From: Calocera cornea HHB12733
Taxonomy: Eukaryota; Basidiomycota; Dacrymycetes; Dacrymycetales; Dacrymycetaceae
NCBI GenBank assembly: GCA_001632435.1
Contig: KV423924.1
Coordinates: 124,001 to 188,000, forward strand
Direction: 5' to 3'
DNA length: 64,000 bases
In this document: positions 24,281-35,530 of the stretch, piece by piece
How the letters are laid out: each line of letters opens with the position of its first letter
How positions within the stretch are numbered: the first letter of the stretch is position 1
The notes under the pieces: model-generated
Told to the model about the DNA's origin: nothing
Database searches by the model: none
The model's input: only the letters and a program-made list of their open reading frames with translations
Translations under genes and position numbers: made by a program

Positions 24281-26991
24281 TCAGATCACGCTAAGAATAG
24301 CGCTGCATGCCGTGCGCTGTCTGCTGTCTGCTGTCTACCGCCTTCCGCCGCCGCCGCCGCCGCCAGCCCTCCACCCGATCCACACGCCAGGGATCGTAAA
24401 CTCTGCCGGCACGGCGCGCTTGCGCGGCAGCTCAGTTCCGTGCCCACCGGCGTCGCGCTCGTTCTTGCTGCCGGATGCCGTGCCGGCGGGTTGCTGGCTA
24501 GACGAGCGCTGCCCTGCCGAGAGCGAGCTGCATATGCTTGGGTATCACATTTCCGGCCGGGCGGAATGGGCGCTGGGTGAGCCATCCTTCGCATCTTCCT
24601 TCACGCGGCCGTTGATCGGCCTGGCTTACGTGGATGACTCGCACAAGCCAACCGGGACACTGCTCAGCTGTATGTACCAAGACGGGCTCGGCATCTGCCC
24701 GCTCTGCCAGTGCCCAGACAGCACGAGCGGGCGGGGAGGCGGATACTAACCGCGACTTGTGGACGGGGTGTTTCGCCCTGGACGGGGGCGGGCTTGGCNN
24801 NNNNNNNNNNNNNNNNNNNNNNNNNNNNNNNNNNNNNNNNNNNNNNNNNNNNNNNNNNNNNNNNNNNNNNNNNNNNNNNNNNNNNNNNNNNNNNNNNNCG
24901 GAGGGGATGAGTACGAGTTTGTTCGTGTTGCGATTGCTGATTGTTGTCGTCCATGCCGCGCTACCACACCGCTGTATGCTGTATGCTGTATGCTGCTGCC
25001 AGAGCTGATCCCAGCGCAATGTACAGAAGCAATCCATTCTGTACTTACAGTATATATTACGATCGTGACGATCGTGACGATCGCGAGCCGCGACTCGAAC
25101 GAGAACGTGCCGGAAACCAGTTCACCCGGCGCGCTGCTTCCCAGAGAAGTGTAAAAGAGTAGTCAGTCCCTTACACGTCAACGCAGAAGCTGACAGCGGC
25201 ACCAATTCGGTTGTCAGGCTTCCTTCCCCCTGGGCGCCTGGTGCCGGCCGCGGCTGTCAATTGTCAATTCTGTCAGCGCGCATGAGGGCGCCACAGTTCC
25301 GAGAGCCCTGGTTCTCAGGCGCTGGTGGGAGGGGAGGGGCCAAGTCGAGTCGAGTCGAGTCGGATGCCCGTCCGTCGGCTTGAAGCGGCTGCAGGAGGTG
25401 GCAACCGGCCGGCATGAGCGTGAGGTGTGAGGGCCGGAGGGACGGGACGGCACGCCGGCAGAGCGGCCGGCCGCGGAGCCTGAGGGGAGCCGAGCAAGCC
25501 CTGAGGGAGTGAGGGAGCGGCGTGCCCGACCCTACTGACGCGCCTCTGCACTTTTGTATTTCTCGCTGGATTGCATTGCAAGCTTATTATCACACACCTG
25601 AACCTTGCTGCTTGATGCGCGCGGCCAACGGGAGTAAGTGTACTGTATTCGGCTGGGGGCTTGTACTGTCATGCCGTGCTAGTTATGTGGCCTGGGACTG
25701 TACAGACGGCAGACGGCAGACGGCAGACGCAGGTCGTCGGCAGGGTCTCAAGGCCTTTCGTTGGGTCTTTGGGTCTTACCCGGAAAGGAAAGCCAGCCGC
25801 TCGCTGCTCAACGCTCAACGCTCAACGCTCAACGCGCTGTGACTCGGGAGTGGGCGGCCGGAGAAGTGAAGAGTCTTGCAAAGAAGCATGTATATCTGTG
25901 TGCAAGTTGGTATGCATGTGCGCTTGTACGGGCCAAAGACGGGTAGCGGTGACAGGTCGCACAGGGTGATACCCGGGGCTTGCCTCTCTGCTCGATGTGC
26001 TCCAGCAACGATCATGACAGCGACATGCAGTGCACGGGACTGTGAGTCGGACAGGCCTTATTACTGCAAGTGACTGTTGCTCCAAAGTAAGAAGAATAAG
26101 TTGCAGCATGGTCAACAGTGATAGGCGCAGGGGCGCCAAGCCCCACTGTGCTCAGCCCCATCAGGGCTGGGCAGGGCCCAAGCGCGAGAGACGCGGAGGG
26201 ACAGACTCGTGAGGCGAGGCGGGAGGGTGACGATCGCGCGTGAGCGGGCGGGGAGGGGTCGGAGCACCGCCATTGGGCGATGCGGTGTTGGGTGTTTTGG
26301 GGGAGTTGGAGCTCCGCCGCGGGCGGGGGGGAGCGCATGTGGTGCAGGTCCGCGCGCTATCGACCATCGACGCTCAGCATCCAGCATCCTATGTTCATAG
26401 AGGGAGGGGAGGATGTCTACGAGTAGCGCTGGAGGGGGACAATGGATGGCTCCCTGGTGTGTCCTGGCATGCGCGTTCCCAAGCGGAAAATAGAACGGTG
26501 TGTTCGAATACGCGGGAGCAAACAGGGCGCGACGACGACCACTGAGTACTATAGTGGGCGCGACGGGGCGGGTGCGGGTGCGGGTGCGGGCAGGGGAGCA
26601 GAGCCAATGAATGGCCGGTCGTTCGGTGGGCCGTACCGTACGACCGCCCTTCCTCACCCACACCGCGCCGAGGACGGCTGTGTGCCCTCCCATCCCCCCC
26701 CCTTCCCTCCTCCGTGCCCGTCGCTTCCCTTCTTCCTCCCGACTTTGTTCATCCCCATCCCTCATCCCTCATCCCTCCCTCCCTCCTCCCCCTCCTCCTC
26801 CCTCTTCGCTTTCGCTTTCGCGCATTCGCTGTTGGTCGCCCGCGATCCGCCGTACATCGCCCACCATTTCACCCCGCGCACCGCGCCACGCCCGTCTCCC
26901 CCAGACGCCCACCGCACCGACACTCCTTTCACACCCTATATAGCACACACCCTACTCCCACCACCACCCCACCACCCCACCACCACCAACG
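24281..26991. other. Gene-poor, microsatellite-rich stretch upstream of second oxidase
   Basis: No convincing gene. It holds a cluster of short tandem repeats: CCG near 24345, GTATGCT near 24975, CGATCGTGA near 25065, TCGAG near 25345, CAGACGG near 25695, CAACGCT at 25806-25835 and GGGTGC near 26570. From 26640 to 26990 the plus strand is strongly C/T-rich with a CTATATAG at 26936, the likely promoter and leader of the oxidase gene. An assembly gap interrupts it. Confidence 0.6.
24799..24898. other. Assembly gap of 100 N
   Basis: Exactly 100 undetermined bases, the usual placeholder for a gap of unknown size, inside the loop of the large inverted duplication. Confidence 1.
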
Positions 26992-29206
26992 ATGCCGTGC
27001 CGCAACCTCCTCCTCTTCCTCGCCCTCGCAACAGCCCTCTTCCCCCCCGCATCCGCATCCCTAACACCAGTCCGCAAGCAGCCCCCACCCCCCACAAAGC
27101 GGCAGAGTAGCACGCCCGGCCAGCCGACGAAGAGCGGCACCCCGGGCACCTTCGAGATCGTCGGCAACTCGGGCGCGTCCGCCCAGCAGGTGCGTTCTCT
27201 CCCTTGCTGTTCGCCCTCATGGGTTTTCCTTGGTTTTGGTTTTGGTTTTGGACCAGGCGTGTCGCCTTATTTGGCACAGGGTCCAATTAATCTGCGGGCG
27301 TGATACCCTCCATGAGTCCTCTGATGCTGATGCTGTGCCCCCCCAGATGTTCCTCGGCACCTCGAACAAGATCTACATCCTCGACAAGACCGAGGCGAAC
27401 CCGCTCCAGGCGGGCGGCTTCCCCGCCTGGGGCACAGAGATCGACGTGTCGACGAACGACGTCCGGCCCATGGTCGTCAAGTCCAACACGTTCTGCGCAG
27501 CGGGCAACGTGCTGGCGAACGGCTCCTGGGTCAACTTCGGGGGCAACCAGGCCGTCGTATGGGGGGGCATTACGCCCAACGGGTTTTCGCAGACGGGGGG
27601 CGCGCCGTATAATGATGCGGATGGTGGCAAGGGCGTCAGGATACTGGATCCGTGTGATGACGAGTCGTGCGACTGGGTCGACCTGCCGGCTATGACCACG
27701 CGCAGGTGGTACCCCACGATCGAGAACCTCGAGGACGGCTCGCTCATTGTTGTGCGTCGCGCTTTTCCTTGCTGAAGTGATGCGGGACAGGCTAACGCGA
27801 CGCAGATCGGTGGCGACGAATGGGGCGGATACGTCAACGACGCGTCGCAGAACAACCCGACATACGAGTTCTTCCCCTCGCAGGGCGACCCGATCGGCCT
27901 GAACATCCTGCTCAACTCGCTCCCGTGCAACCTCTTCCCGCTCACCTGGCTCCTCCCCTCCGGCAACCTCCTCATCCAGTCCAACTGGGCCGCAGAGGTC
28001 TTCGACTACAAGAACGCGGTCGAGTACCCCCTGCCCAACATCCCTAATGCCGTCCGCGTGTACCCCGCCTCGGGCGCGACGGCCATGCTCCCCCTCACGC
28101 CGGCGAACAACTGGACAGCGACGGTCATCTTTTGCGGCGGCACGAACCTCGAGCCGGACCAGTGGCCGGACCAGCCAGGCGGAGCTTCGTGGAACATCGC
28201 TGCCTACCCGGCCGACACGTCGTGCGTCAAGATCTCGCCCGACGTGTCCTCGCAGTGGGAGTACGACGACTCGATCCCCGAGGGGCGGAGCATGGGCCAG
28301 TTCATCATCCTCCCGAACGGCAAGCTGATGCTGCTGAACGGTGCCGAGCTCGGCACGGCCGGGTACGGCAATGATAGCTGGGCGGTCGGCCACTCGTACG
28401 CCGACCAGCCCGTCCTCACCCCGCTCATCTACGACCCCAACGCGCCCGCCCGCTCCCGCTTCAACCGCGACGGCCTCCAGGCGAGCACCATCCCGCGCAT
28501 GTACCACTCCTCGGCCACGCTCCTGCCCGACGGCTCCGTCTTCGTCTCCGGCTCCAACCCCAACCCGGACTACGACATCTCCGTCAAGTACCCGACAGAG
28601 TACCGCACCGAGCGCTTCTACCCGTCGTACTACTCCTCGCGCCGCCCCGAGCCCGTCGGCCTGCCAACGACGCTCTCGTACGGCGGGCCCTCGTTCGACG
28701 TACAGCTCTCCACCGACGACCTCGCCAACACCAACATCGCCAACTGCTCCGCCGTCGTCATCCGCACGGGCTACAGCACGCACGCGATGAACATGGGCCA
28801 GCGGATGGTGCAGCTCGCCAGCTCCTACACGGGCAACACGGACGGCAGCGGCGTCCTGCACGTCGCGCAGATGCCGCCCAACCCGGCCATCTTCCAGCCG
28901 GGCCCCGCCCTCCTGTTCGTCGTCTGCGGCGGCGTGCCCAGCGTAGGAGAGTGGATCATGGTCGGCAGCGGGGAGATTGGCCAGCAGCCGATCAGCGACG
29001 CGGGCGTGCTGCCAGCCAGCAGCCTCCCCGCCAGCGCAGCGAGCAACGGCACCTCTGGCTCGCCCTCCACGGGGAGCAGCCCGAGCGACAGCAGCAGCGG
29101 CAGCGGCAGCAAGAGCGGTGCACCGGAACGCGTGCCGCTGACCGCTGGCTCGCTCGCCCTCACCCTCGCCCTCGGCGCACTCGTCCTCCTCGGAGCGTCA
29201 TTATGA
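26992..29206 (+). CDS. Copper radical oxidase (glyoxal oxidase-like, AA5_1), copy 2
   Basis: Paralogue of the gene at 12161, same strand, 667 residues from three exons (26992-27189, 27347-27751, 27806-29206). Signal peptide CRNLLLFLALATALFPPASA; active-site candidates SNTFCAAG, TTRRWYPT, MYHSSATLLPDG and YSTHAMNMGQR; Ser/Gly-rich tail and hydrophobic end (LTAGSLALTLALGALVLLGA) suggest a GPI anchor. The first and last introns sit at the same protein positions as in copy 1 (before MFLGT and before GGDEWGGY); the three between are absent. Intron 1 is long (157 nt) and holds a TTTTGG repeat. Predicted role: extracellular H2O2 production. Confidence 0.93.
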
Positions 29207-31017
29207 GCCTAGCCTAGCCGCTGCGGCTGCCTTGCTGCCCTGCATTCTCCGCCTGCTGGACCGTTTCTCTCACGCACGCATATAACCCGGACCGATGGTC
29301 CCTGCATCCTCATCCTCATCCTCCCTCGTCATCAATCTCAACCTACCCGTACTTGACACGCTCGCGAGCCGAGCGTCCGCTCCTTACCCCTTTTCTCTCT
29401 CACCTAACCTAGCCGTAGGACTCTAGAACCTTTCACTGTCAATATAAAGTGTCATCGGGGATGCGCTCTTTCCTCTTCCCACAACTTCATTTATTTCTTC
29501 CCTTATTACTACCCAGACCCTCGTTCCTTCCGCTTCTTCTGCTTCGCCCCGCCGACCGTTTATCGTGCACGCAAGGACTACCCGTTTTCTTTTCCCGTCT
29601 TCTTTTCTATCTCAAATCACCTTCAACCCGACCTACATCTCCGGACGCCTGTCGGGTCCCGCTCTCCTCCCCTCTTTCCCGCCCCTTTCCCTCCCTTCCC
29701 AGGCCGGTCTCTAACTATAGGAGGCGGAAAGCGGAAGAGGAAGAACCGGAGGCGGAGGTGGAGGCTGTGGAACGGGCAGGCGAGGGAATCTGGCCGGCCT
29801 TGCCAGCAGGACATGCCGGCTTGGCTTTCTTTGAGCATACAAGTCGTGTGATGGCGAGTAATGACAATCGTGCATTTCCACAAGACACATGCGTGACTGC
29901 GGGAAGTCGGGACAATGAGACCGTGTTGTCTTCCTGCGAACGACATAAATATGGGGATGTTGCGTGCAGGGTCTCGGCGAGATGAGGTCGGTACCTACGG
30001 CACAGTGCACAGGCCTCCGATGCTTGTATATGACAGCTGCGCTTCCTAACTGTTGTGCTTTGTACAATGTTGATCGGACTGCGCGGCTGAGGGTAGGAAC
30101 ACCCGCATATAGCGGGAAACGCCTGTCTCATGCCCCTTGTAAACCTCAACCAACAACAAACGGGATAAGTTACTACAATCCGCAAGACATATTTCTCCGC
30201 GGACCTTGGCAGCACTAGCGGGGCAGATTATTATTTTTGGTTTCATTCCAATACAATTATTATCTCCGTAGGGGATCTGCACAAAGGGACGTGCCTGATA
30301 CCAGAGTTGATGAGTGGTGTGCCACAGACGTGCAGTGAGATAGCCCATTGGACGGGAATCAGGGTAGGTCCGATCGACCCAGGAATGCAAGATCGTATGT
30401 ATGTGCTCATACGTGCCCGTACCTCCCTGGCTGCAGACAACCTGTTTCGACCGATGACAACAAGGTGGATAAACTCTACACTCGTACGACGTTTGTCAGA
30501 CTGTGCTTCCTCCTCCGACGCTGCGGCTCGTTCGGACTTAGGCAGGTGTACAGAAGGCCCGGAGGTTGCGCACTTCGGCCGGAATGTAATGGAAATCTCA
30601 TAGCGTTGCTGCGCGCAATTCAGCCTGTTGGGTGCAACACCGGGCGATGGAGCTCACGGACCCCGCCATGGCACATGCTCTCGAGTGGTATTCACTCTCG
30701 TTTCGGGGTTCTCGAGTTATCTCTGCAACTTCAGAATGGCTAACTCTCGACTGTGCTTCATGGAGGTTTCTGAATTCCACTCCTTGGCCAAGGACGATCA
30801 TCTTGCCCGGTGGTCCTCTCTTTCTCGCTCCCTTCTTCTCTTGTTTGCATGATCGCATCGATATCCTGCCTGCATCTCTATTCCGCGCATGACTGTCACA
30901 TCAACGGGCGGGTCCCATAGTGCACAGTGTCAGGACAATCTATCTGACTATAATGTTGGCATCCCGTTGACAGCATTAGCTAGGACAGTCCCTGCTCTCT
31001 TCGTCACCAATGATCCG
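29207..31017. other. Intergenic, contains a dispersed repeat copy
   Basis: Convergent to CinA. 29380-29700 is C/T-rich. No gene is recognised. The block at about 30450-30595 is related to 34788-34940 (listed separately). Confidence 0.5.
30450..30595. repeat. Direct copy of sequence beside the right arm
   Basis: GATGACAACAAGGTGG, TTTGTCAGAC, CTCCTCCGAC and GCTCGTTCG occur in the same order and orientation at 34780-34940, at roughly 70% identity by eye. Confidence 0.7.
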
Positions 31018-31833
31018 TCAGATTGAACTCGTTGGTGACTTCAGCTGCCGTCTCAGCAGATTGAGCGCCGCTGCAACAGCCGCCGTCTTCATCTCGGCCC
31101 TTCCATCCCTCTCCATACACACCTCTCCACCCTCCTCCACCATGACTCCATTCGGCCCATCCACACCCACAAAGACTGTCCCAACGGGCTTATCGCCGTG
31201 CTCGGATGGGCCAGCGACACCCGTCACGCCTACTCCCACATCTGTGCCGAACAGCCGCTTGACCGCGGTCGCCATCGCTTCGGCCGTCTGCGGACTGACG
31301 ACCCCGTGCAGTGCAACAGTCATGTGCGGGACGCCCATGGTGTGCTTCGCCTTCGCGCTGTAGGCAACCACTCCTCCAAGGAAATGTTCACTCATGCCGG
31401 GCACGTCGGTCAGGGCAGATGCGAGCAATCCACCCGTGAGAGATTCGGCGGTTGCGATGGTGCGCTTCTCCTGCGACAGCATCCGGGCTACTGCGTGTGC
31501 GAGCGTCGCTCCTCGCTCGGGATCATGCGCGTCTTGCAAACTCTTCTCATCCTTGAATTGCAACCAGGTGTGATGTGAGTGAAATATGAACTCGTCCGCG
31601 CCTAGGAGCTGCTCGATCCGCTGCGAAAGGGCGAGCATGTGCCCCTCGTCGAGCGGGAGGGTACCCTGATAAGACGGGTCCGACGCGAGATAGACGTCCA
31701 CGCATGCTTCGTGTGGGAGGTAACTGGCGCTCAGCTTGAGTGTAGATGGTAGTGTGTCGTGCAAAGGAAGAAGGCTTGCAGTGACCGAGGCGAGAGTGAG
31801 GCCGCAAACGCGGAAGCGGCTGTACCATGCCAT
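31018..31833 (-). CDS. CinA C-terminal / PncC-like amidase domain protein
   Basis: Single-exon frame of 271 residues. Residues ~115-270 match the CinA-C fold that deamidates nicotinamide mononucleotide in bacteria: RTIATAESLTGGLLASALTD, GGVVAYSAKAKHTMGV, VSPQTAEAMA, GVGVTGVAGP and PVGTVFVGV. The first ~110 residues look like an extra domain (DVYLASDPSYQ, FHSHHTWLQF) I do not recognise. A single exon among intron-rich neighbours and a bacterial-type family make ancient transfer possible, but such proteins are known in fungi. The start lies ~115 bp from the inner end of the right repeat arm. Confidence 0.85.
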   Translation of the reverse strand: MAWYSRFRVCGLTLASVTASLLPLHDTLPSTLKLSASYLPHEACVDVYLASDPSYQGTLPLDEGHMLALSQRIEQLLGADEFIFHSHHTWLQFKDEKSLQDAHDPERGATLAHAVARMLSQEKRTIATAESLTGGLLASALTDVPGMSEHFLGGVVAYSAKAKHTMGVPHMTVALHGVVSPQTAEAMATAVKRLFGTDVGVGVTGVAGPSEHGDKPVGTVFVGVDGPNGVMVEEGGEVCMERDGRAEMKTAAVAAALNLLRRQLKSPTSSI

Positions 31834-33432
31834 GCCGAGCGTCTAGTCTATACAGAGCCTATTGGATTCCTGTGAGCTCTTGGAATTAAGCAAGCACACA
31901 ACACTCGGCGGACTCACGCGGACTAGATAAGCGCGACGACCACGGTATGATGAACATCGCGGGATTGCAACCTAATAAAAGGGGAGAGGGCAGAGTCTGT
32001 GCTGCTTTCACGCCATTGGATCGTGCACGGAGCATTACGTCACGGGCGCTGGCCATTCAGACACGTGCGTGGGTCGAAAAACAGTATGTAGCTCAACGCC
32101 GGCTGGCTGGGATGGAGCGAGTATCGGCGTGTCACTCCCCGTGGTCTGGAACAGGAAGTATCTTGCCCAGTATGGAAAGAATCGCTCGGATCAGGGTGCG
32201 CAACCTTCTGAGTTCGTCTGAACCGAATCACGCAGAATACGCAGTTTGCGTACGCACTCTGCACCAACGTTATCGCGGACAACGCGTCCCGTACGAACGA
32301 CCAGCCATCACGCGTAGGAATGTACGGAGGGTTTTGCCCTGAGAGTGTGCGTTTGAGACTGCCAGGGGAGGGGGCGAGAGGTAATTTCGTTGTGTATTGA
32401 CTGTTCATGCAGATTATATATCTATACTGCTTGACATGGCTTGATACATGCGGATACTGCTGAATTTGGTACGAGTGGGCTTAGTCGGCGTAACTAGGTT
32501 GGTGACTGGCTGAGGATGGAACGAGGAGCGAGAAGCGACCGATACATCTAGCAAGCCGGATGGCGGACTTACGACAGGCCAACTTCGAGGGCCCAACTCT
32601 TCAATCAAGAGCTCTGTATCTCTGGTCGAGAATGATTAGATGACATGGACAAAATTCGGTCATACTGTCGTCAATATGGTCAGCGGCCGCGAATGAAGCT
32701 CACCTGAATGTGAACTTGTTCGGCTGCCTCCACTGCTTCTTGCCCACTACAGGTTGTCAGATGACAGCTGCTTTTATCGTCGCTTCATGCTCGCTTTCTC
32801 ATGGATGCAAGTTCATGGGAGCTGTGCCAGATATATCCGACTTCGAACGATGATCACGCGATAGGCTCCCCGTATCCCTGGATTGGCGGCTATCAGGCTC
32901 ACTCTGGAAAAAATCGTTCGATCCGCGAATCTTACTACTTCCGGTCGTGACTCCGTTCTACCAGAACGGCTACAGTCTTGATCGCACTTACATTGCATCA
33001 TCATGGGGCTGAATGGCACGCCTTCTGCCGAGCTGCCGTCCAGCCCTGGCCAACTCTCCTCCGATCTGCCCGACATCACCTCACTGCCCATCAGGTGTCG
33101 TCCCAATCCAGCCAAATCGGTGAAACATCGCTAGCGAATAGTGGCTTTTCAGAAGCTTCTTGAGCGGCGTTACCACTTTGTTGGCACTTACAGCTTCGTT
33201 CCTGTGCACCACGCGGGATCGGAGTTGAATTTTGGGGGTGCGTGACACTTTGACAATGGGCCCCTGAGTGCACACCCGCATGGTGCAGCGGCGCCTCTTC
33301 TGATCACCTCGAGGCCAGTGCCCCGCCGCTGCGCATGCATGCTCGCCTCCGCCCCCTCCCCAAAGGTATAAGTACCTCGCCCTGGGCGCCCTCTCGTCTC
33401 TTCACCCCTTTCCCCTCGACGGCTCGGGTGTA

Positions 33433-33953
33433 ATGCTTTTTTCAAGGCATAGTCAGGTAATACTCCTCCACTATCCCGTCCACTCCCCGCTCATGCCCTC
33501 TCGTCTACAGGGCCCCAAAGACCTTGACACTTGGTACGTGCACTCACTACGAGCCGCTGACATTGGTCTGACCTGTCCCTCAGTAGGATGGCTGCGGCCA
33601 CTACCAGCTGCATCGAGGCTACCTGACATCGCCATTTCCCGTCGAGGGGGAAGTTCTCAGTACAGTTACATGAGGACACAGGTACGGCTGACTATCCCCC
33701 TTCTGCTTGCCCATACTCACCGCGGCGACATCAGGGCGAGTTGTGCGTGGGGCGGCACTCGTTACACCTCCTCAGTGAGTCGTACCGGCACTGTTCTCCA
33801 GTGCACGCTCTGACCCGTCCCCGCAGTGCGAGTCCCACGGAAGAGTGGCTCGAGCATGCAAGACGACCGACCTCAAGGCGCGTGAGATCAAGACGCAGGT
33901 CGAGGCCAGTGGACTGGCAGACAACTGGTATGTCCCCCGAACTGACTAACTAG
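33433..33953 (+). other. Candidate small multi-exon gene in repeat core, right copy
   Basis: Inverted partner of 22898-22390. It has the same TATA-like GGTATAAGTACC (near 33363), C/T leader and ATG at 33433. About 11 differences separate the two copies over ~545 bp; nine fall in proposed introns or downstream, one in an exon is synonymous in the frame that splices, and one sits at an exon end. Here the GTAAGT donor of the third intron is changed to GGAAGT, so this copy may splice differently or be dead. Confidence 0.35.
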
Positions 33954-34020
33954 ATACATCGTCCCGTAGATACATCGTCCCGTAGATACACTGTCCCGTA
34001 GATACTAGGTGTGTGTGTGT
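33950..34020. repeat. 16-bp tandem repeat and (TG)n, right copy
   Basis: ATACATCGTCCCGTAG units, about 3.4 copies, then GTGTGTGTGTGTGTGT. Inverted partner of 22326-22380. Confidence 0.85.
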
Positions 34021-34210
34021 GTGTGTCCGGCCGTGACCGTCCCACCCGTAAGAATACCCCGACTCCAACTGCGGCACTCCGGCACGCAGCCGGTATTGCC
34101 CCCGGCCATTGGGGGGCCCAGTAAGAATAAGCAGCGCGCTCCTCGACCTCGATAACAGACATCAACGTCGACCCCGACAATCAGCTTCAGTTTCCGGCAA
34201 GGTGGGACGG

Positions 34211-34285
34211 CGCACGCACGCCCCCCCGGGAGGGATCAGGGGCCCTTATGGCTCCCTGACTCCCTCCCGGGGGGGCGTGCGTGCG
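34211..34285. repeat. GC-rich hairpin, right copy
   Basis: A 75 nt palindrome with the same outer arms (CGCACGCACGCCCCCCC) as at 22060-22139. The inner stem sequence differs, yet most of it still pairs (AGGGATCAGGGGCC against GGCTCCCTGACTCCCT). Confidence 0.88.
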
Positions 34286-34519
34286 TTAGGTACGTTCATG
34301 TAGCATCAGTAGTAATAATATGAGACATGATGATGTTATTGTGTTGCATAAGCCTGCCAACATCTTCCTGATCTTGTTTCTCGCGTCTCGACAAGGCAGA
34401 AGAGAAGGGGATATGTACATGAGAATATAGCAGTCTACATATGTGAAGAGCGCAGAGCACACGAAAACACACACGAATACCGTATTCGTGCGTACTGTAT
34501 ATTCATTGCCCTCCTAGAA

Positions 34520-34775
34520 TGTCCAGAGGGCCAGTGCTCAACAGCTCCGCCATTAGGCTCCCGGAGCTACTGTACTTGCCACCACGCATGTCACGGCGCT
34601 TCTTGCTGCGAGTACTAGTAAGGGATCAGGTGGAGATGGAGAGAAGCGAGAGCACGCGTCCGTCGTTGCGGTCATCCCCAAGGGACACACGGCGGGCGAG
34701 ATGGCCGCGGCGCGGTGCGATAGTGGGATGGTGAGAGGGTAGAGACGTAGAGGAGGTCGGAAACAGGGTGGGTGG
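34520..34775 (-). pseudogene. Broken copy of 3' end of the gene at 19581
   Basis: On the minus strand this matches about 21050-21330 of the left gene: ATCGAGAGG, CCTGTTTCCGACCTCCT, GACGACGGACGC-like and GCAGCAAGAAGCGCCGTG. It carries frame changes and stops, so only a fragment of the C-terminus remains. Confidence 0.8.
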
Positions 34776-34784
34776 CGACCCTCT

Positions 34785-34940
34785 CGATACGGATGCCAAC
34801 AAGGTGGGCGAACTCTATGTTTTTGTCAGACCATTCCTATCCTTCCTCCGACTCCGATGCTGCTGCTAGCCTGCTCGTTCAGTTCTGATTCAGGTGCGTC
34901 GGAGTATGTCCGCAGGTTCCGCACTGAGGCGGGGATAGGA
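34785..34940. repeat. Repeat abutting the right arm
   Basis: Direct-orientation relative of 30450-30595. It begins where the inverted-duplication homology ends, which marks a rearrangement junction. Confidence 0.65.
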
Positions 34941-35530
34941 TGACACAAGCGTGTTCAGCAAAGGCTAAAGCTTGGCGTGCGCTGCAGATCTGGGCGTCCT
35001 CCTCGCCGGGTTGTGACAGAATGGGTTCCCCGAAAAGGGTGCTCTCGCTCAGAGCACTTGAGAAAGCAGAAGTATACCCGGCGGTTGATGACTCGATGGC
35101 TCTCGAAGAACCACCATGTGACCGCTGACACCGGACGCCGACGCACGGAAGGGGCAAGACGAACTCTGATGAAGAAGGAAGAACAGGGGTCTTTGGAAAC
35201 TTCCTCCGGAACCAGTCGGTGCTCATCGATGACATTGCGACCCTGGACCCTGGTACGTCATCGCTCGCTCACCATGCATGGTTCCGCTTCCGACTCCGCT
35301 CTAGCGCGCAAATGGACTGCGCCTGGGTGTATGCGGGCATCAGGGAGGCATGTACGGCAGAGGGCAGCATTCCAGGGCACGGCGCTACCCCCGATACCCA
35401 CCCCCGTCCTGGAAATCACCTTTCCATCTTGCCTCGCTCGCGCCGCCCATCACTCCCAGAAGCACCGTCTCTTACCATACTTGGGACGAGCAAAGCTACG
35501 CGGCGCCGAAGCGCGTGAAGTTGTGGAGCG
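34941..35530. other. Upstream region of CSC1-like gene
   Basis: About 590 bp with open frames on both strands but no recognisable protein. Taken as promoter and leader of the channel gene. Confidence 0.4.

Larger units (their letters stand above)
31950..34780. repeat. Right arm of ~3 kb inverted duplication
   Basis: Inverted relative to 21040-24280; see the left arm for the matching blocks. The outer end at about 34775-34780 stops inside the duplicated gene fragment and abuts an unrelated repeat. The inner end lies just upstream of the CinA-like gene. Confidence 0.85.

Noticed and set aside
27287..28861. Long open frame (524 codons) on the minus strand inside the second copper radical oxidase
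   Set aside because: Antisense to a well-supported gene. Its composition (Arg/Ala/Gly/Val-rich) is the usual mirror of GC-rich coding sequence.
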